Shown here: piece after piece, positions 34,937 through 45,353 of the stretch
Position numbering within the stretch: the first letter of the stretch is position 1
Layout of the letters: each line of letters starts with the position of its first letter
NCBI RefSeq assembly: GCF_030272615.1
Contig: NC_081408.1
Span: 335,576,793-335,640,792, forward strand
DNA length: 64,000 nucleotides
Direction: 5' to 3'
DNA from: Cryptomeria japonica
Taxonomy: Eukaryota; Streptophyta; Pinopsida; Cupressales; Cupressaceae
The notes under the pieces: model-generated
Told to the model about the DNA's origin: nothing
The model's database searches: none
The model's input: only the letters and a program-made list of their open reading frames with translations
Made by a program: the position numbers and the translations under genes

Positions 34937-35740
34937 CACAATTGGGGCACAATTTTGTTAGTTTTAGGGTTTGTTCCTATGGGCTGCATTTACTTGTTTC
35001 ATGACCATATCAAGGTGTTCTTTATCTATTTTACCCTATTCTACCCTTATCCCCCCTTTTTGGATCATTTGCATGCAGTTTCGAACCAAAATTGAGTCTT
35101 AAATGCACAACTGCGCTTGTGTCTTAACTCCTGCGCCTGTGTCCTATAACCTGCACCTATGTACCCTTACACAAGCACAAAAGACATGACACAAGCGCAA
35201 GATTCACCCTACACAGGCGCAGAACTCAGTTTTTGTAGTTTCTGTGGGCCCCGCAATGTCCCGCAAGCAATCAAAATTCATGAAATTGAAAATATGGGTT
35301 TTTGACATCCATACTGCTGCTCTTGCGTCATCTAGTCATCTGTAGGTACGTACATGTTCTCTAAGGTGATCCTCCATTGGAATGTTCGCCATCTCTCTGC
35401 AAGTGTCCTTATCCAGAGCAACAAATCCTCCTCTTTGGCTAGTGCAAATGAGCAATTTTCACTCTCTTGGTCCCATTTATAGATCTTTGTCAGTGCATAG
35501 ATGGGCGTGCATCCTCTCCATCTTATGCTGGTCACGATCTTTTGCATCTTAAATTGCTTGTCCTTCATGCATCCGATCTTCGATTGTCAGTCCGTTCGAT
35601 CCTATCATTTTTATCGATCAATTGGCCTCTTTTCTGCATGTTTCCGGCCAATTCCTCGAGGGGGCATGCATATGTCATTGTTATTGTCTGGGGCATTTTC
35701 ATTATTGTTCTTTGAAACAATGCTTAAAATCACATTGTCT
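34937..35740. other. TatE 3' region between PMD ORF and polypurine tract
   Basis: Contains a short-motif cluster at 35110-35235 and the minus-strand ORF 35332-35568 (78 residues, ending ITLENMYVPTDD), whose ...TLAERWRTFQW stretch loosely recalls a PMD fragment. I cannot assign it. The plus-strand ORFs at 35467-35800 cross the LTR border and are not genes. Confidence 0.4.
35110..35235. repeat. Inverted short-motif cluster in TatE 3' region
   Basis: Three forward copies of (c/t)tgcgcctgtgtc are followed by three reverse copies of acacaagcgca / acacaggcgcag. The group can fold back on itself. The forward motif matches the leader array at 21320-21440. Confidence 0.65.
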
Positions 35741-35755
35741 CAAAGAGGGGCAAAA
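35741..35755 (+). promoter_or_regulatory. TatE polypurine tract
   Basis: aaagaggggcaaaa immediately before the TGTAGACACC start of the 3' LTR. This is the expected primer for plus-strand DNA synthesis. Confidence 0.85.
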
Positions 35756-37190
35756 TGTAGACACCTAAAAATGGTCAACGCTTGCGGAGTCATACTTTAA
35801 CATTTGTGCATCGCCTCATTTTAGTTTTTTTTGCATCGCATTAACATTTCTCCTATGATTTGCACTTGATCTTTATCATTTGCGAGCATCGAGTCATTCT
35901 TCTACATTCTTCATTCATCTTGCTTTTGAATTTGGTCTTGTCGACAACAATCTCCAGTCATGATTTTGGTCAATCTTATCCTGTCGCATCAATCTGCGTG
36001 TTCATTTGGCATCATTTTGGACATCGTCAATCCTAATTAGGGTTTTGTCCTCTTATCAATCTTGTCATCTGGCGATTGATTTTGTCATCGATCATTGTCA
36101 TTTTTCAATCTTGTCATTTTGCGATCGATTTGTCATCGATCGTGGTTACTTTCAATCTTGTCATCTTGCAATCCATTTTGTCATCGATCCTTGTCCTCTT
36201 GTCAATTTTGGCATTGATTTGTCATCAATCGTCATCGTCTTTCTCAATCATCTCAATTTGGATCAATTAGTCATTGTTCCTTGGCAATTGGCACATTTAT
36301 CAATCAAATCATTTATTGCATTGGTCATTTATCAATTCAAAATCATGGTCAGCATCAATTATCTTTCATCAAGACCTAATTGTCATCTTTGCATTGCTAA
36401 TTCATCTTCTAGGGTTTCATGACTTAATCATTTAACCCTATTTGTCATTTCCCTCTCTAGGATTAATAAATTATTTATTTATCCTAAGTCTTCTCATCGC
36501 AATTAAATGTTCATTTAATTGGATAATTATTCCTCTTTTGTGAATTAATTAATAAATGACAAATTATTAATTAATTTACCTAATTTCTTAATTCCTAATT
36601 TTCATCAATTTCAATTTTCTAATTTTCTAATTTCTAATTTCAATTCCCTCCTATTTCATCTCCTAATTCCATGGGAATGACATTTCAATTTGTCATAAAT
36701 TGTCATAATTGATAATCAATCAATTTTGCATAGAAGGTGCATAATTTGTCATAATTGACATTTTTGATTTGCATTTTCCATTCGAATTGAATCATGCTAA
36801 TTTGGTCTTTTTCTCCAATGTCTCTATAAATTGGATGAATTTCTTCAATCCCAACTAATCACAGAATCAGATAATCAGATAATCACTTTTTCAAGTCAAT
36901 CATGCTTCTAGTACTCTTGTGCCAATGTCAAATCTTGCTTTCACATTAGGTGTATGCACTTGAAGGTGAGATCCACAAACAAAGGCTATTTGGAGAAGAA
37001 AGAAGGACAATGGAGCCGCATGAAGGAGCATTCAAATCTACATTTGGTTTGCATAATCTTCAATGTTGAATGTTTTGATTTCATGTCTCTATTGAGTGTG
37101 TTTAGGATAGATCATTGCATTTTAGTTTTCATGATTGAGCTAGATTAGTTTTAATATATGCCTTGATGATTTCTGAATTCCTAACCTACA
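35756..37190 (+). repeat. TatE 3' LTR
   Basis: Same start (TGTAGACACC) and end (CTAACCTACA) as the 5' LTR, 1,435 against 1,445 bases. The difference is mainly a 12-base repeat unit (ataatttgtcat) missing near 36745. The TATA box is at 36825. It is followed by GTAAG (37191-37195). Confidence 0.95.
36825..36830 (+). promoter_or_regulatory. Probable TATA box of TatE 3' LTR
   Basis: TATAAA in tctcTATAAATTGG, conserved with 20841 in the 5' LTR. Confidence 0.5.
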
Positions 37191-38175
37191 GTAAGATATC
37201 AAATAAATATCAAACCAAAGAAGGTCAAATATATAATTAAATAATCAAATACCTTTAAAGATTAAATCACAAATATTAAACAATTATTAAACAACAATAA
37301 AGCTCATCATTTATTAAATAATCATAAAATCAATAAACGTTAATTATCAAATAAATGTAAATACCAGATAATTAAATATTTAGAACTTATAAATTAAATA
37401 CATTAAAATAATCATTACCAAATGTAAAACTACACATCAAGAGCCACATAGTTACTCTAACATAATCAAGTAAATCAACCGGCATACATTGAACTCACCA
37501 AACCAAAAGACCAATCTTACTAACTGACATGGCAAATTATGCCAAGACATTGACTACACATGGTGAACAACTTAGACCTAGAGTATGTGAGGGGAAACTC
37601 ATGCCATCTCCGAACCACATAAGCCATTGGAACTAAGACATGCTCAAACCTATGAAGCCAAGTGGAGTCGATGTCTAGTACCTATAAAATCCTACAACCA
37701 CAAAATGACAATACAATATATATATAGAACAAGCAAGTGATAGAGAATCACGATGACACACCTCACTCGTAATGAGTGATGTGGAATTGTCTCTATCACG
37801 AAGATAGTAAAACAATAGTCAAACACATCTCATAAACATCTCATCATATGTAATCATGAAGTAGGGTTAGTGTAATCATAATCATCATCAAAACCATGAT
37901 GAATCTAATCTATCAATAACCCATCACATAGTAAGCATATAAATCCATTGAGTACATATATCATCAAATCACGTGATCAATCATGATAGTACCAACATCC
38001 AATATAGATAATCAAAACAACATATGTCCAATAGTGTCTAACATCAGTCATAAGTCACTGAAGCACATGAGTAATCATCATCCAATTCATCAAAATATAG
38101 TCTAGATAAGTCTATCAAGCATAATATAAAAGTCAACTCTAGTCAAAATAAGTCAAATCAAGGGTGGACACTACA
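37191..38175 (-). mobile_element. Chr1 chromovirus LTR, part right of TatE
   Basis: AT-rich, non-coding. On the minus strand the LTR starts TGTAGTGTCCACCC at 38175, right after a polypurine tract (AAAGGGGGGGAGAA, 38176-38189). The first five bases (37191-37195) are the right copy of the TatE target duplication. Joined with 16725-19761 it gives one LTR. Confidence 0.7.
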
Positions 38176-39619
38176 TTCTCCCCCCCTTTGCCTAGGGTTA
38201 CTCTTGGAAGCCTGAGAATAAATAGGGATATATCTCTCTCATCCGCACTGCATCCTCCCATGTAGCTAAAGAATGATCAATCAGATCTCACTGGACCCTT
38301 ACCTGCTCTATGCTGAAGAATGCGTAGGGGCTCCATAGAAAGCTGCCTGTTCTCGACCTGCAAAGAATTCCAATCCAACACATGCAAAATATCAGGATGA
38401 TATAACCTCAAAACAAAAACATGAAAGAGATCATGGATGCAGGACAAGCTAGGCGACAAGGCAAGGTGATAAGCCACAGGACCAATCTGCTCCAAAATAT
38501 CAAAAGGTCCAACAAACCGAGGTGCGAAATTAGAGCCTTTTCCCTAATGGATCAGACTCTTTTGTGGGCAAACTCTCTGAAATACCCTGTCACCAATGGA
38601 AAACTGCTTTTCCACTCGATGAGCATCCACATATTTCTTTTGTCTATCCTAAGTGGCCAACAAATTCTCTCTAATGTGAGTCACCTACTCCTCCATATCC
38701 TGCAGCATCTCTGATCCAATACGCACTCTATCTTTTAAATGATCCCAACTCAAGGGTGTGCGACATGGTCTACCATATAATGCCTGATAAGGAGACATAC
38801 CTATAGAGCTATGGTAACCATTATTGTACACAAATTCAACCAAATAGAGATAATCCTCCCAATGAGACTGCTAATCCATCACGTACATCCTCAACATATC
38901 CTCCAATACCTGGTTTACCCTCTCTATCTATCCATTTGTCTCAGGGTGATAAGATGAACTAAAGCTCAACTATGTACCCAAATCATGCTGAAGAGCTATC
39001 CAAATTGCTGATGTGAACACTGGATCATGATCTAATATGATCCGACGAGGAATACCATGCAACCTCACAACTCCTTCCAAGAAAACTCGGGCTACTGTCA
39101 TTGCTATATACGAAGACCTGATCGAAGAAAAGTGTGCTACTTTGGTCAATCTATCTACAGTGACCATAATAGCATCATGATGGTGTGAAGACATGGGCAA
39201 TCCAGCTATAAAATCCATAGATATAATATCCCATTTCCATCCTAGAACCAAATGTGACTGTAATAATCCTGTGGGATGCTGACGCTCTGCCTTCACTTGC
39301 TGACACTCTAGGCAACATGCCACAAAATCTGCAATATCTCTCCTCATTCCAGACCAATGATATATCTATTTAAAATCTATGTGCATCTTCTTGACACCAG
39401 GATGTGCCGAGTAAGGTGCACGATGTGCGTCCGACATGATCAAAACTCAAAGCTCATCTGATGGTGGAACATAAATACATCCCAAGTGCCTAAGAAGTCC
39501 ATCTGATTCTACTAAGTAACCTGCATATCTGTCCTCAAGAGCTCTACCTGTGGCAACCTCTACAATAATCTCCTAATACCATACATCTGAAGAAAGGGCA
39601 CAAAGAATAAGGATCCTCA
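38176..39619 (-). pseudogene. Chr1 integrase and chromodomain (chromovirus)
   Basis: Minus strand. The zinc-binding domain (HxxxHx..CLECQ) is at about 39290-39410. The core has SMDFIAGLP (Asp), DHDPVFTS (Asp) and YHPETNG, a stop, then IERVNQ (Glu). It continues with MSPYQALYGRPCRTPLSWD, then the GPVAYHLALSPSLSCIHDLFHV block, VLDWNSLQVE and finally a chromodomain tail (DHSLATWEDA, in another frame from 38310). The type and order match chromodomain gypsy elements of the Tekay/Del kind. Many stops are present. The chromodomain would guide insertion to heterochromatin. Confidence 0.85.
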
Positions 39620-39840
39620 AATCCACACTAAGAGACATTGTTGAAATCTCATGCCTCCTATGGCTCAATGCATCTGCTACCACATTCTCCTTACCCTAAA
39701 TATATCTCACCTCAAAGTCATACTCAGATAAGAACTCCATCCAACACCTCTACCTAGCATTCAAATTCGGTTACGCGAACATATACTGCAAAGTGTAGTG
39801 ATCACTATGCAACTCGAATCTATGTCTAAGAAGGAAGTAT
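39620..39840 (-). pseudogene. Chr1 RNase H remnant
   Basis: Minus strand. The end of the chromovirus RNase H reads HSDHYTLQYMF, PNLNAR, EFLSEYDFEVRY and GKENVVADALSH. It runs straight into the integrase. Upstream RT, protease and gag are missing: at about 39840 the sequence changes to plus-strand TatF with no LTR in between, so this is a deletion or rearrangement border. Confidence 0.8.
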
Positions 39841-40676
39841 GACCCTAGGGTAATTGAGAAAATAGACCCTAGTATGTTAAACTGTATGATTTATGTGGAT
39901 CTTGACAATTTTAGAATACAACCAATTATACCTTAGTTGAAAAATATTGATTCTCTTGTGATTGAATTTGAATCTCAATAGCATGATTTATGGCACATGT
40001 ATTTTGATGGAGCTTGCTCTAAAGAAGGATCTGGAGCAGGAGTTCTTTTTGTGTCCCCATCAGGTATAACATTCAAATATTCTTTTTTGCTACCCTTTCA
40101 GTGTACAAACAACATCACTGAATATGAAGCCTTATTATTGGGCTTGAAGCTACAAAAAGGCATGGGATTCAGTTGTTAAGAGTACTAGGAGATTCAGAGT
40201 TGGTTGTTTCTCAGGTTAGATCTAAGTATACATCTAAAAATGATCGTTTGAAAAGATATAAGCATGCAGTGTGGGATGTGATTGAACATTTTAGTGCATT
40301 CTCTATTAATTGGATAGAAAGATCAAAGAATATCATGGCTGATTTCTTAGCAAATGTTGCATTAAAAAATGATGATATAACACTAACCGGTGTATCCATA
40401 GTTGAGATAAAAGCTAAGACCGCTATTCCTGATAATGTATATAATTGGAAAGTGTTTGCGGATGATGAAGACATTCTGATATTCATACAATGCATTGATG
40501 ACTATGGTGGACAAAAAATTGATTGCAATGCATTGGTGGAAGTGGTGGAGGATAGAGAAACAGTGTTTAGAAATGACCTAGTTCAGCTGGAAACTAATGA
40601 AATACCCAAAGGATTAGTAGAATTAGAGGGTATGTTCAATCATAGTGACAGTCATTTACATCAGTAGTCAACCACT
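39841..40676 (+). pseudogene. TatF protease tail and archaeal-type RNase H, upstream of RT
   Basis: The first ~150 bases match TatG 53397-53550, the end of the protease region. The aRNH begins MYFDGACSKEGSGAGVLF (first Asp), followed by TNNITEYEALLLGL (Glu) and, after a one-base frameshift near 40163, LLRVLGDSELVVSQVRSKY (second Asp), INWIERSKNIMADFLAN (third Asp). It lies before RT, not after it as in TatE. The stretch NVYNWKVFADDEDILIFIQCIDDY then links to RT. The N-terminal part of the element (gag, most of protease) is missing at the 39840 border. Confidence 0.85.
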
Positions 40677-42140
40677 AAGTTAGATGAAATGGATGAGGTG
40701 AACTTGGGGACTGAATCATCCCCCGAGTTGGTATATATTGGAAAAAATTTGTCTCCTCATATCAAAGTTAACCTTGTTAATCTATTGAAAAAATATAAGC
40801 ATGTTTTTGCTTGGTCTTATGAAGACCTAAAGGCGTATATACAAGATCTATTTCAGCATGAAGTCCCTTTGCTTCTAGATGCTAAGCCTTTTCGACAAAA
40901 ACAGAAATCCATCAACCCCCTTTTGGAAAGTAAAATGCAATAGGAGTTAACTAAGCTGAGGGAAGGGGGGATCATTAAGCCTATAAGACACTCATCATGG
41001 GTGTCTAATTTGGTCCCGATTAGAAAGAAGAATGGGGACATAAGGCTCTGTGTTGATTTTAGGAACCTAAATGTTGCTTCTTTAAAATACAATTATTCTT
41101 CTCCCAATATGGAAGCAATGTTGCAGATAGTAACTGGTTGTGACCTGGTTTCTACGATGGATGGATTCTCAGGATATAACTAGGTGTTAGTAAAAGAATC
41201 TGTACAATTCAAGACTACTTTTACCACCCCTTGGGGGACATATGTATATGTTAGAATGCCTTTTGGTTTAAAAAATGCTGGAGCTACTTTCTAGAGAGCA
41301 ATGGATGTAGCTTTCAAGGAATTCATTAACATTATCATGGTAGTGTATCAAGATGATTTAACATGTTTCTCCAAAAGAGCAGATGACCACTGTGGGCACT
41401 TGGAAAAGGTTTTCAATAAAGCTCTGGAATTTTGTGTCTCTTTAAATCCAAAAAAATGTCATTTTGTTGTCACTGAAGGAAAGTTGATTGGGCATATTGT
41501 CTCCAAGGAAGGCATTAGAATAGACCCTGAAATAATTGAAGCTATAAACAATGTACCTGAGCTAAGGAGTGTCAAAGGTATCCTATCTTTCTTGGGCAAG
41601 ATAAATTTTGTTAGAAGGTTCATTGCCAATTTTGCAGAAATAGTTAAGCCTATTGTTAGATTGCTTAAGAAAGATACAAAGTTCTATTGGGATGAAGAAG
41701 CTTCAAAGGCTTTTGGGGAAATAAAAAAGGCTATTCAGGAGGCACCAGTGTTGAAGTCCCCTAACTACAGTAAGCCATTTTCTCTGTTTTCTTTTGCTTC
41801 TTATCATATAGTGGCTGCAGTTCTTTTACAAAAGGATAATGAAGGACATGAACACCCTATAGCCTTGTACAACAAATCTCTACAAGCTGCAGAGATAAAG
41901 TATGCAATTATGGAGAAACAAGCGTATGCTCTAGTTAAGGCTGTAAAAGCATTTAGGCCATATCTTGTGAGTGCACAAGTAATTTCTTATGTCCCACATG
42001 TAGCTCTCGAGGATATTTTATCTCAATCTGAGGTCACTGGTAAAAGATGCAGATGGATAACCAAAATTCAAGAGTTTGATTTAGAGATTAAAATCACTAA
42101 ATTGGTAAGAGGTTTAGGTCTTGCTAAGCTGATGGCTTAA
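40677..42140 (+). pseudogene. TatF reverse transcriptase and degenerate RNase H
   Basis: RT entry KHVFAWSYEDLKAY, then GGIIKPIRHSSWVSNLVPIRKKNGDIRLCVDFRNLN, MDGFSGYN, TPWGTYVYVRMPFGLKNAGATF and the catalytic box VVYQDDLTCFSK at about 41341-41376 (YQDD where most plant gypsy elements have Y[VIAL]DD). LNPKKCHFVVTEGKLIGHIVSKEGI follows, then the canonical RNase H with LFSFASYHIVAAVLLQ and IMEKQAYALVKAV. The expected TDAS Asp is missing (SFAS). Stops lie at about 40941, 41181 and 41293 in one frame. The TatH copy shows the same YQDD and SFAS, so these are family traits. Confidence 0.9.
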
Positions 42141-43471
42141 TCAAACCTTCTTGATGTTGAGGTGAATAATGTTGAAATTAAGAACATCTTGGTCACAAGT
42201 ATTGAGACACAACCATGGTATTCAGAGATAGTGCATTTTTTAAGGGATGTAACATATTCAGAGGGAATGACCCACAACCAGAAAAGGACACTGAGACTAA
42301 AATCTCAAAAGTATGTCCTTATTCAGGGTGATCTGTATTGGCAGAATAGAGATGGGGCACTGTTGATGTGCTTGGACAAACCCTAGGATTGAAAGATGTT
42401 AACTGAAATGCATGATGGAGTATGTGGAGGTCACTACTCTGCCAAGACAATAGCTGGTAAGATAGTTCGAGCTGGATATTATTGGCCTACTTTGTTCAAA
42501 GATGATCATGAACATGTTCAGAGGTGTGATGCATGCCAAAACATTTCTTCCAAATTGAAGTATGAGGGAGCTTTACCCCTCAACCCAGTCACAGTGGAAG
42601 CCCCTTTTGTCCAATGGGGCATTGATTTTAATGGAGAAATAGTTGAGGAATTAGGAAGAGGTCATAGGTGGATCATAGTGGCCATTGATTATTTCACTAA
42701 GTTGATTGAAGATATACCCACTAGAAGAGCCACAAGTAAGGTTGTTATTGACTTCCTGATGGATAATGTTATAACCAGATTTGGTGTTCCTATGAAACTG
42801 GTAATGGATAATGCCATGAGCTTCATATCAGAGGAGTTCATTGAATTTTGCACTAGTCATGGAATAATTATGTCCTACTCTTCACCATATCATCCTCAGG
42901 GTAATGGGCAAGTTGAATCCAACAATAAGAGCCTTCTAAACATTATTAAGAAAATCCTTGAGGAGAACAAAAGGTCTTTGGACCAGAAGTTGAAGTTGGC
43001 CCTATGGGCATACAGGATTACTATCAAGAAAGCAATTATGTGTCACCTTTTGAGTTGGTTTATGACATGCAATCTAGGGTGCCAGTCAACAATCTTCTTC
43101 TTGTATACAAGTCCCTACAAGCTAAGCATATGGAGTTATCTAAACCTATGGAAGATAGAATGATTCAAATGGTGGAGGTGGAGGAAATCAGGACTTTGGC
43201 CCATAAGAGAAATTTGAAAATTCAGTTGCAATCCAAATATCTATTTGACAAAAGAACCTTGTTAAGAAAGTTTCAAATTGGTGACATGGTTCTTCAATGG
43301 AGTACAAAAGGGCAAGATAAAGGAAAACACAAAAAATTTGAATCACTGTGGATAGGCCCCTTTGTGGTTTATGATCTTAATGGAAAGGACTCATATTTTT
43401 TGCACAAAATGAATGGTGAGGTATAGGAATTTCTAGTGCATGGACAATTCTTGAAGCATTACTTCTCTTAA
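42141..43471 (+). pseudogene. TatF integrase
   Basis: LVTSIETQPWYSEIVHFLRD opens the region, followed by QGDLYWQNRDGALLMCL. The H2C2 zinc domain is MHDGVCGGHYS ... HEHVQRCDACQ. The rve core has WGIDFNGEIVE (Asp), VMDNAMSFISEEFIEF (Asp) and GNGQVESNNKSL (Glu), so the D-D-E triad is intact. A frameshift at about 43020-43035 precedes SPFELVYDMQSRVPVNN, then FQIGDMVLQWS, KFESLWIGPFVVYDLNGKDSYF and the end HGQFLKHYFS with TAA at 43469-43471. Stops at 42138, 42384 and 42390 split the N-terminal part. Confidence 0.9.
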
Positions 43472-45353
43472 GTCCATGCACAGTAGGTCTTAGTCTATAT
43501 ATATTTAGGTTTATTTCTGTTGGTTTCCTTTAGGCTTGTTTTTGATCTATGATCCCTAGTTTTCTAGATTCTTGTGTTGATCTTGCTTTCAACCATCCCC
43601 AGTCAGAGCCATTGTTAGCACTGTTTTGATTTTTTGGATAATTTTTCTCTTTGGCTCTTTAAGGTGTGAAATGGTATGCTTAAACCCTTCATGTTGCCTC
43701 TGATATTTAGATCCGAAGGTTTAAGATGTTTCCTTTTCCCTTTTTCCCATTTTGAAATTCCTGCATTCTATTTTTATATTACTTTTTCCACTTAAGTGGA
43801 AGGGTCAGTCCATCATGAAGGTGTCCCCCCTTTAGGTTTTTCCTAGGCGGGTTTTAAATGTATTTTAATTTTTACGCCTTTACCTATGTCTTGTTTTTAA
43901 TCTTTGTGGAGCTTCTTAACAATAGTGCAAGTCAAAGTTGATCCTGCAGTGCACATTGTTTCGCTAGGAGAAGATTCCTGTGGTTTACTTTCTGCAAAGT
44001 AGAGAAAAGATAAATGGGCCTAGCAGAAGGATGGTTTGTAAGGTAAAGAAAATGCATCTCATATTAGATCCAACAGCTCATATTGATTCACTTGCCTAAG
44101 ATGCATATGTTTTAAAGTTTACAAAATAATGAAACAATGGGTGGGTCCCAGAGGTAAGTGTTTCCTTTGGTTAATGGCCGATCAACTTGTAGTTGATCCA
44201 ATGGTGCACGTGGATTCGTAGCTAAAAATGGTCCAAGGTTTATCATTCATGAAGTAGCAAAAAGGTGGAGGGCCCGGGTAAGGTGGTCACGAAGGGGTTA
44301 ATAGATGATCATCTTAGAAAGGATCCAATAGTTCATGTTAGTTGGTGAGGAAAAGCTGCTTGAGCTTTAAAGTCTATGAAATAGAGAAAGGCTGGTGGAC
44401 CCAAAAGATAGGCAAGTCATGGTTTTAAAGACTGATCAACTTGTAGTTGATTAGACAGGCCATGTTGATTCGCAACCTCAAATCAAATGAGGTTTACCAT
44501 TCGTGAAGTAGTGTAGTAACATGGTAGTCACATGGCGGATGACATGGCAGAACAGGTGGATTGCTTGGTTGAGGTAAAAGATGGCCTATCAGATATACGT
44601 GGCTCCAAAAGATTATCGAGGGCCCACTTTAAAGGTTTAAGTGCATTAAAGGTTGTTCATCTCAAGATTGATCCAATGATGGGTGCTTTTTTCGCAACTT
44701 GAAGATGTAGGGTGGTTACCCTTTGGGAAGCAGCAAAAACTGCTAGCACTAATGGTTGTGCACGGTTAGTGAAGTAGACTGGTGGTCACCGTAAGCAGTA
44801 AAGATCGAGCGGGTGGTAATTGATCAGATGGCCAGTGTTGTTTTGTGCGATTAAAGTACGCAAGGTTTACCTTTCATGAAGTAGTGAAAGGAGGGTGGGG
44901 CCTGTCACTAATATAGAATGATCAAGGAAGTAAAGGTAGTGCAAGTTTACAAGATCTGATGAATGTCATTGCTTCACAAAGGAAAGGTGTGAGGGTTTTA
45001 ATCTCCTCAAAATGGTGAAACAATGAAACAATGAAATATTCATAAAAGCTTGTGATTCGTTGGAGCCCATTTTTGAATTCGATTCTGAATTCAATTGTGA
45101 GTTGATGGCCAAAGCATGCAAGTTAATGTCTCAATTCAATGCCAAGTTGTCGTATTAAGGTCCACATCAAATTGAATATCGACACCATTTTGACAAGTTT
45201 GTTGCAGAGGAGCTAGTGCAGAGCGAATTTCTTCTGGCGAGTAATAGGTTTTTGTGTCTTGCTTGCTAGTTATAGTTTGAAAATTGGTATTACTCTGTGC
45301 TTGCCTCATCAAAGTTTTGTTTGAGTCTTAATTGATATAATTGCATTACCGGG
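43472..45353 (+). other. TatF spacer between integrase and extra ORF
   Basis: 1.9 kb without a supported ORF. The first 450 bases are T-rich. From about 43930 to 44950 it is a degenerate tandem array (separate entry). The corresponding TatH spacer (59192-61642) has the same kind of repeats. Confidence 0.7.
43930..44950 (+). repeat. Degenerate ~125-bp tandem array in TatF spacer
   Basis: The motif aggtttaccattcatgaagtagngaaaggtgg recurs near 43982, 44113, 44233, 44365, 44489, 44711 and 44867. A second motif, gatccaatggtgcacgttgattcg, recurs near 43938, 44070, 44200, 44318, 44443, 44666 and 44820. Spacing is mostly 120-132 bases. The two motifs keep their order, so this is one unit with two conserved boxes. 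Confidence 0.7.

Larger units (their letters stand above)
19762..37190 (+). mobile_element. TatE: complete Tat-lineage Ty3/gypsy retrotransposon
   Basis: A 17.4-kb element with two LTRs (19762-21206 and 35756-37190), a perfect GTAAG target duplication and a polypurine tract next to the 3' LTR. Order: leader, gag, protease, G-patch-like segment, RT, degenerate RNase H, aRNH, integrase, 3' region with tandem repeats and an antisense plant-mobile-domain ORF. The LTRs differ at roughly 35 sites by eye, mostly transitions, plus one 12-base slippage indel. The insertion is therefore not recent, yet the structure is intact. It sits inside the Chr1 LTR. Its coding frames are broken by about 25 stops and two frameshifts, so it is not autonomous. 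Confidence 0.95.

Noticed and set aside
40150-40190. Programmed -1 ribosomal frameshift in the TatF/TatG aRNH
   Set aside because: No X-XXY-YYZ slippery site precedes the shift. An inherited one-base loss is simpler. Kept as an observation only.
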